This document shows, piece after piece, positions 11,566 through 14,238 of a stretch of DNA of 14,238 bases (its first letter is position 1; each line of letters begins with the position of its first letter). This DNA comes from an uncultured Rhodospirillaceae bacterium (GTDB lineage Bacteria > Pseudomonadota > Alphaproteobacteria > Azospirillales > Azospirillaceae). The translations under genes and the position numbers were made by a program. The notes below the pieces were generated by a model, which did not search any database, had not been told where the DNA came from, and worked only from the letters and a program-made list of their open reading frames with translations. Location of the stretch: the NCBI GenBank assembly GCA_937927415.1, contig CALBDS010000022.1, positions 1 through 14,238 on the forward strand, written 5' to 3'.

Positions 11566-14154
11566 TTACGATCCCTGGCTCAGCGCCTCTTCCAGATTGG
11601 CGCTCTTCGGTTCCTTGCCCTGCATGACAAGCTGCATCTGGGGATAGGGAATGGTGATGCCCAGGTCGTCGAACCGCTTCTTCATGCGCTTGTTGAACTC
11701 GCGGCCGATGCCCCACTGCTTGATCGGGCGGGTCTTGAAACGGGCCATGATGATGATGCCGGAATCGGCCAGCTTATCCAGCCCCATCACCTCCAGCGGC
11801 GCCAGAATGTCGAAGCTGTACTGGGGATCGGCCTGCATCTCGGCCCCCAGCCGCTTCAGCACCTCGATCACCCGGTCGCAATCCTCGTTGTAGCCGACCG
11901 ACACGTTGAAGACGGCAAAGGAGAAGTCCTTCGTCATGTTCTTCACCGTGGTCACGGCGCTGAACGGCACCGAATGCACCGCCCCGGCGGTGTCGCGCAG
12001 GCGGATGGTGCGGATGGAGATGGCCTCCACCACGCCCGAATGGTTGCCGCCCACATCCACCACGTCGCCCACCGCGATGGTGTCTTCGAACAGGATGAAC
12101 AGGCCGGTGATGACGTCCTTGACCAGCGTCTGCGAGCCGAAACCGATGGCCAGACCGACCACACCGGCACCGGCCAGCAGCGGGGCGATGTTGACGCCCA
12201 ACTCCGACAGGGTGATGAGCGTGACCATGACGATCAGCAGGATCATCACCGCGTTGCGCAGCAGCGGCAGCAGCGTGCGCACGCGGGCGGAGCGTTCGAC
12301 CTGAACGCCGTCGGCCCCGGCGCCGGACAGGAAACGCTCGATGAAGGCGCTCACCACCTCCCACACCAGCACGGCGAAGACCAGGGTGATGGCGATGGTG
12401 GTCCCCCCCTCCACCAGACGGCGGCCAACGGTGCTTTCCACCCACGAGCCGGTGTCCACCCCCCAGCCGGCCAGGGCCGCCAGGAACGCGACGATCCAGA
12501 TCACCGTCTTCAGCAGCCGGTGCAGCAGCGGCAGGTACAGCCCGATGCGGGCTTCCAGATGGGGGTACGCCTCGCGGGTTTCGGCGGGCAGGTGAAGGCC
12601 GCGCAGCAGCACCCGGCCCAGCCCGTTGACCAGCAGCCGGGCGGCAAGGAACACGGCAATGGTGATGCCGGTGGCCCGCGCCAGATACTCGAACCCGCCA
12701 TAGACGTTCAGCACCCACGCCCCGAACGCCACGACCACATAGGCGATGGCGAACAGGTGCCAGACATCGGCGAAACGCCGCCGGGCCGAGCGCATGACCG
12801 CCCCCTGCCCTTCCCGTTCCCGCTCGGCCGTCTCATGGGCGTTGCCGTTGCCGCTCAGCGGGTTGCCGCGCAGCCATTCCGCCACGTCGGCGCGGTTTTG
12901 CAGGATCAGCGCCACCAGCATGACGGCGATCAGCAGCCCCAGCAGCTTCAGCAGCGCGCCGTACGCCGCCAGCGGCAGCCCCAGCACGAACGCCGACTGG
13001 ATGAGGAAATAGCCATAGACGCCCGCCACCACCAGCCGCCGCACCCAGACATAGGCCCGCACCGCGGTTTCATCGCGGGCGCGCAGCAGCCGCAGCCCCG
13101 GTGCCGCCGGGGCCAGCAGGAAATCGGCCACCAGCAGCACCGCCTGAACGATCACGCTGGCGCTGGCGATGGCATAGAGCACGCTGCGCACCCGCGGCCC
13201 CGGCATGATGATCGTCAGGGCGCCATAGACCACCATCATGAACACCAGGATCGGCAGAACCCGCAGCAGCATCCGCGCGAACAGAAAGGGCAGCCGCCCC
13301 CAGATCCGCTGAGGCCGCCGGTTGGCCAATGCCACCAGCGGGCGGGACAGCGCCCGGTCGCCCAGGTGCCGGATCAGCACCGCCGCCAGCAGCAGCGGCG
13401 GCACCATCATCGCCAGGGCCGTCCACCGCTCATGGGTGGACGGATCGTCGATCTGCCGGCCGATCCAGGCGGTCACCAGCGGCACATCGGAAAAGGCCTG
13501 TCCGATGCGCACCGCCTGCGCCGCCAGATCGTCCACCTGTTCGGCGATCAGCGCCACGCCGATCGCCCCCAGCGTCTCGGGCTTTTCCTCCTCCGCCTTG
13601 GCCTCCTCCGCCGCGGCGGGGATCTGGCCCTTTTGCGCGGCGATCAGAACGCGAAGCTGTTCCACCAGCCTGGTGCGCGCCTCCGGGTCCTCCAGGGTCG
13701 CCACCATGGCTTCCAACTGGCCGGTCACGCCGTCGCTTTCCGCCGGGGCGGGGGTGGGGGCAGCCGGTGCGGCCGGAGCCGCGGGCATGGCCGGGATCCC
13801 CGACGCCCCCGGCGCCACCGCGGCCACACGGGTCAGCCGCGCCGGAGCCGGAGCGGCGGGCGGGGCCGCGACCTTGGCGGCTGCAGCGGGCACCGCCGGC
13901 CCGCCCGCCGGCCCGCCGTGGACGGCGGGCGCATGGGCCGGGGCCGTGTGGACCACCGGGGCCGGAGCGGGGGCGGGTGTGGGAGCCGGAGCCGGCGGAG
14001 CGGTGTGCCCCACCTCTTCCGGGGCGACGGGTGCCCCGGTGTCTTCGTTGGCATGAACGGGCAGGGCGCCAACCATCACCGCCAGAACCAGGCACAGGCA
14101 AAAGACCAGACGGCCGGCGCCATCGGCCAACCGCGACAGAAACGGAAAAGGCAT
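11566..14154 (-). CDS. large MscS-family mechanosensitive channel (YbiO-like)
   Basis: This 862-residue inner-membrane channel should open under membrane tension to release solutes on osmotic downshock. A signal peptide (about 1-35, ending VHA) is followed by a Pro/Ala-rich stretch (about 36-140) and a charged helical segment with TLEDPEART...EQLRVLIAAQKG (about 153-176), seen in YbiO-type channels. About ten membrane helices (about 245-652) precede the conserved MscS core: the pore-lining helix with the Gly/Ala pattern GAGVVGLAIGFGSQTLVKDV (about 662-681), the beta domain (about 690-760, with FEDTIAVGDVVDV and the VPFS/N motif) and the alpha-beta C-terminal domain. MscS is about 286 residues and YbiO about 740, so this is a long member. 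The ATG at 14154 gives a proper signal peptide; an in-frame TTG at 14208 is less likely. No clear ribosome-binding site or promoter is visible in the 84 bases upstream. Confidence 0.92.
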   Translation of the reverse strand: MPFPFLSRLADGAGRLVFCLCLVLAVMVGALPVHANEDTGAPVAPEEVGHTAPPAPAPTPAPAPAPVVHTAPAHAPAVHGGPAGGPAVPAAAAKVAAPPAAPAPARLTRVAAVAPGASGIPAMPAAPAAPAAPTPAPAESDGVTGQLEAMVATLEDPEARTRLVEQLRVLIAAQKGQIPAAAEEAKAEEEKPETLGAIGVALIAEQVDDLAAQAVRIGQAFSDVPLVTAWIGRQIDDPSTHERWTALAMMVPPLLLAAVLIRHLGDRALSRPLVALANRRPQRIWGRLPFLFARMLLRVLPILVFMMVVYGALTIIMPGPRVRSVLYAIASASVIVQAVLLVADFLLAPAAPGLRLLRARDETAVRAYVWVRRLVVAGVYGYFLIQSAFVLGLPLAAYGALLKLLGLLIAVMLVALILQNRADVAEWLRGNPLSGNGNAHETAEREREGQGAVMRSARRRFADVWHLFAIAYVVVAFGAWVLNVYGGFEYLARATGITIAVFLAARLLVNGLGRVLLRGLHLPAETREAYPHLEARIGLYLPLLHRLLKTVIWIVAFLAALAGWGVDTGSWVESTVGRRLVEGGTTIAITLVFAVLVWEVVSAFIERFLSGAGADGVQVERSARVRTLLPLLRNAVMILLIVMVTLITLSELGVNIAPLLAGAGVVGLAIGFGSQTLVKDVITGLFILFEDTIAVGDVVDVGGNHSGVVEAISIRTIRLRDTAGAVHSVPFSAVTTVKNMTKDFSFAVFNVSVGYNEDCDRVIEVLKRLGAEMQADPQYSFDILAPLEVMGLDKLADSGIIIMARFKTRPIKQWGIGREFNKRMKKRFDDLGITIPYPQMQLVMQGKEPKSANLEEALSQGS

Positions 14155-14238
14155 CACAATCCAAAACGGCTGTTGCGGTGCAATCAAGGCAGCGAAAGCT
14201 ACCCCCAAGCAACGAACTCAGGTTATTTGCCCTCTCCC

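Noticed and set aside
13740..14050. Repetitive Pro/Ala codons considered as a tandem repeat or mobile element
   Set aside because: The units are irregular and explained by a Pro/Ala-rich linker of the channel protein.
1..14238. CRISPR array, phage genes, integrase, transposase, toxin-antitoxin or defence cluster
   Set aside because: No regularly spaced repeats and no such protein families were seen on either strand.

Overview
The window is very GC-rich (about 70% in most lines counted), densely coded, and reads like a chromosomal segment of an alphaproteobacterium, most likely Azospirillum or another member of the Rhodospirillales. This rests on protein style (an alphaproteobacterial-type PyrE C-terminus with the TWWD motif, a REC-DUF3369-HD-GYP regulator, a YbiO-type MscS channel), base composition and the form of the intergenic double hairpin. 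It is an inference, because no taxonomic marker gene is present.

Layout, left to right. A possible partial gene end at 2-43 is followed by a minus-strand SIS-domain sugar-phosphate enzyme of the GlmS-isomerase/NagB-II type (76-1110), which lies downstream of a tRNA-Val(GAC) gene (1204-1278, minus) and its hairpin terminator. A divergent N-formylglutamate amidohydrolase-family gene (1469-2353, plus) converges on a minus-strand Dpp/Opp-type ABC importer operon. In transcription order that operon is substrate-binding protein (4237-5727), permease 1 (3190-4137) and permease 2 (2363-3193). A double-hairpin repeat sits after the binding-protein gene, and the window holds no ATPase gene. Divergent from the binding protein is a membrane-anchored GH17 glucan-active protein of the NdvC kind (5840-7630, plus). 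It converges on a visibly less GC-rich GT-C-like polytopic membrane protein (7661-8890, minus). Upstream of that is a PyrE-like phosphoribosyltransferase with altered active-site motifs (8996-9706, minus), then a divergent cyclic-di-GMP phosphodiesterase response regulator (9936-11528, plus), and finally a large MscS-family channel (11566-14154, minus). The last 84 bases hold only the channel's upstream region, in which I see no clear promoter.

Functionally the window is mixed. The ABC operon handles a peptide-like or similar solute. The GH17 protein, the GT-C protein and the MscS channel all belong to the envelope or osmotic physiology. The HD-GYP regulator links to c-di-GMP signalling. The genes are not arranged as one obvious system. 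I see no CRISPR array, phage, integrase, complete insertion sequence or defence island. The points most worth a second look are the PyrE homologue with altered catalytic and PRPP-loop residues, hairpins that overlap stop codons at all three convergent junctions, the double hairpin inside the ABC operon, and the low-GC GT-C gene.
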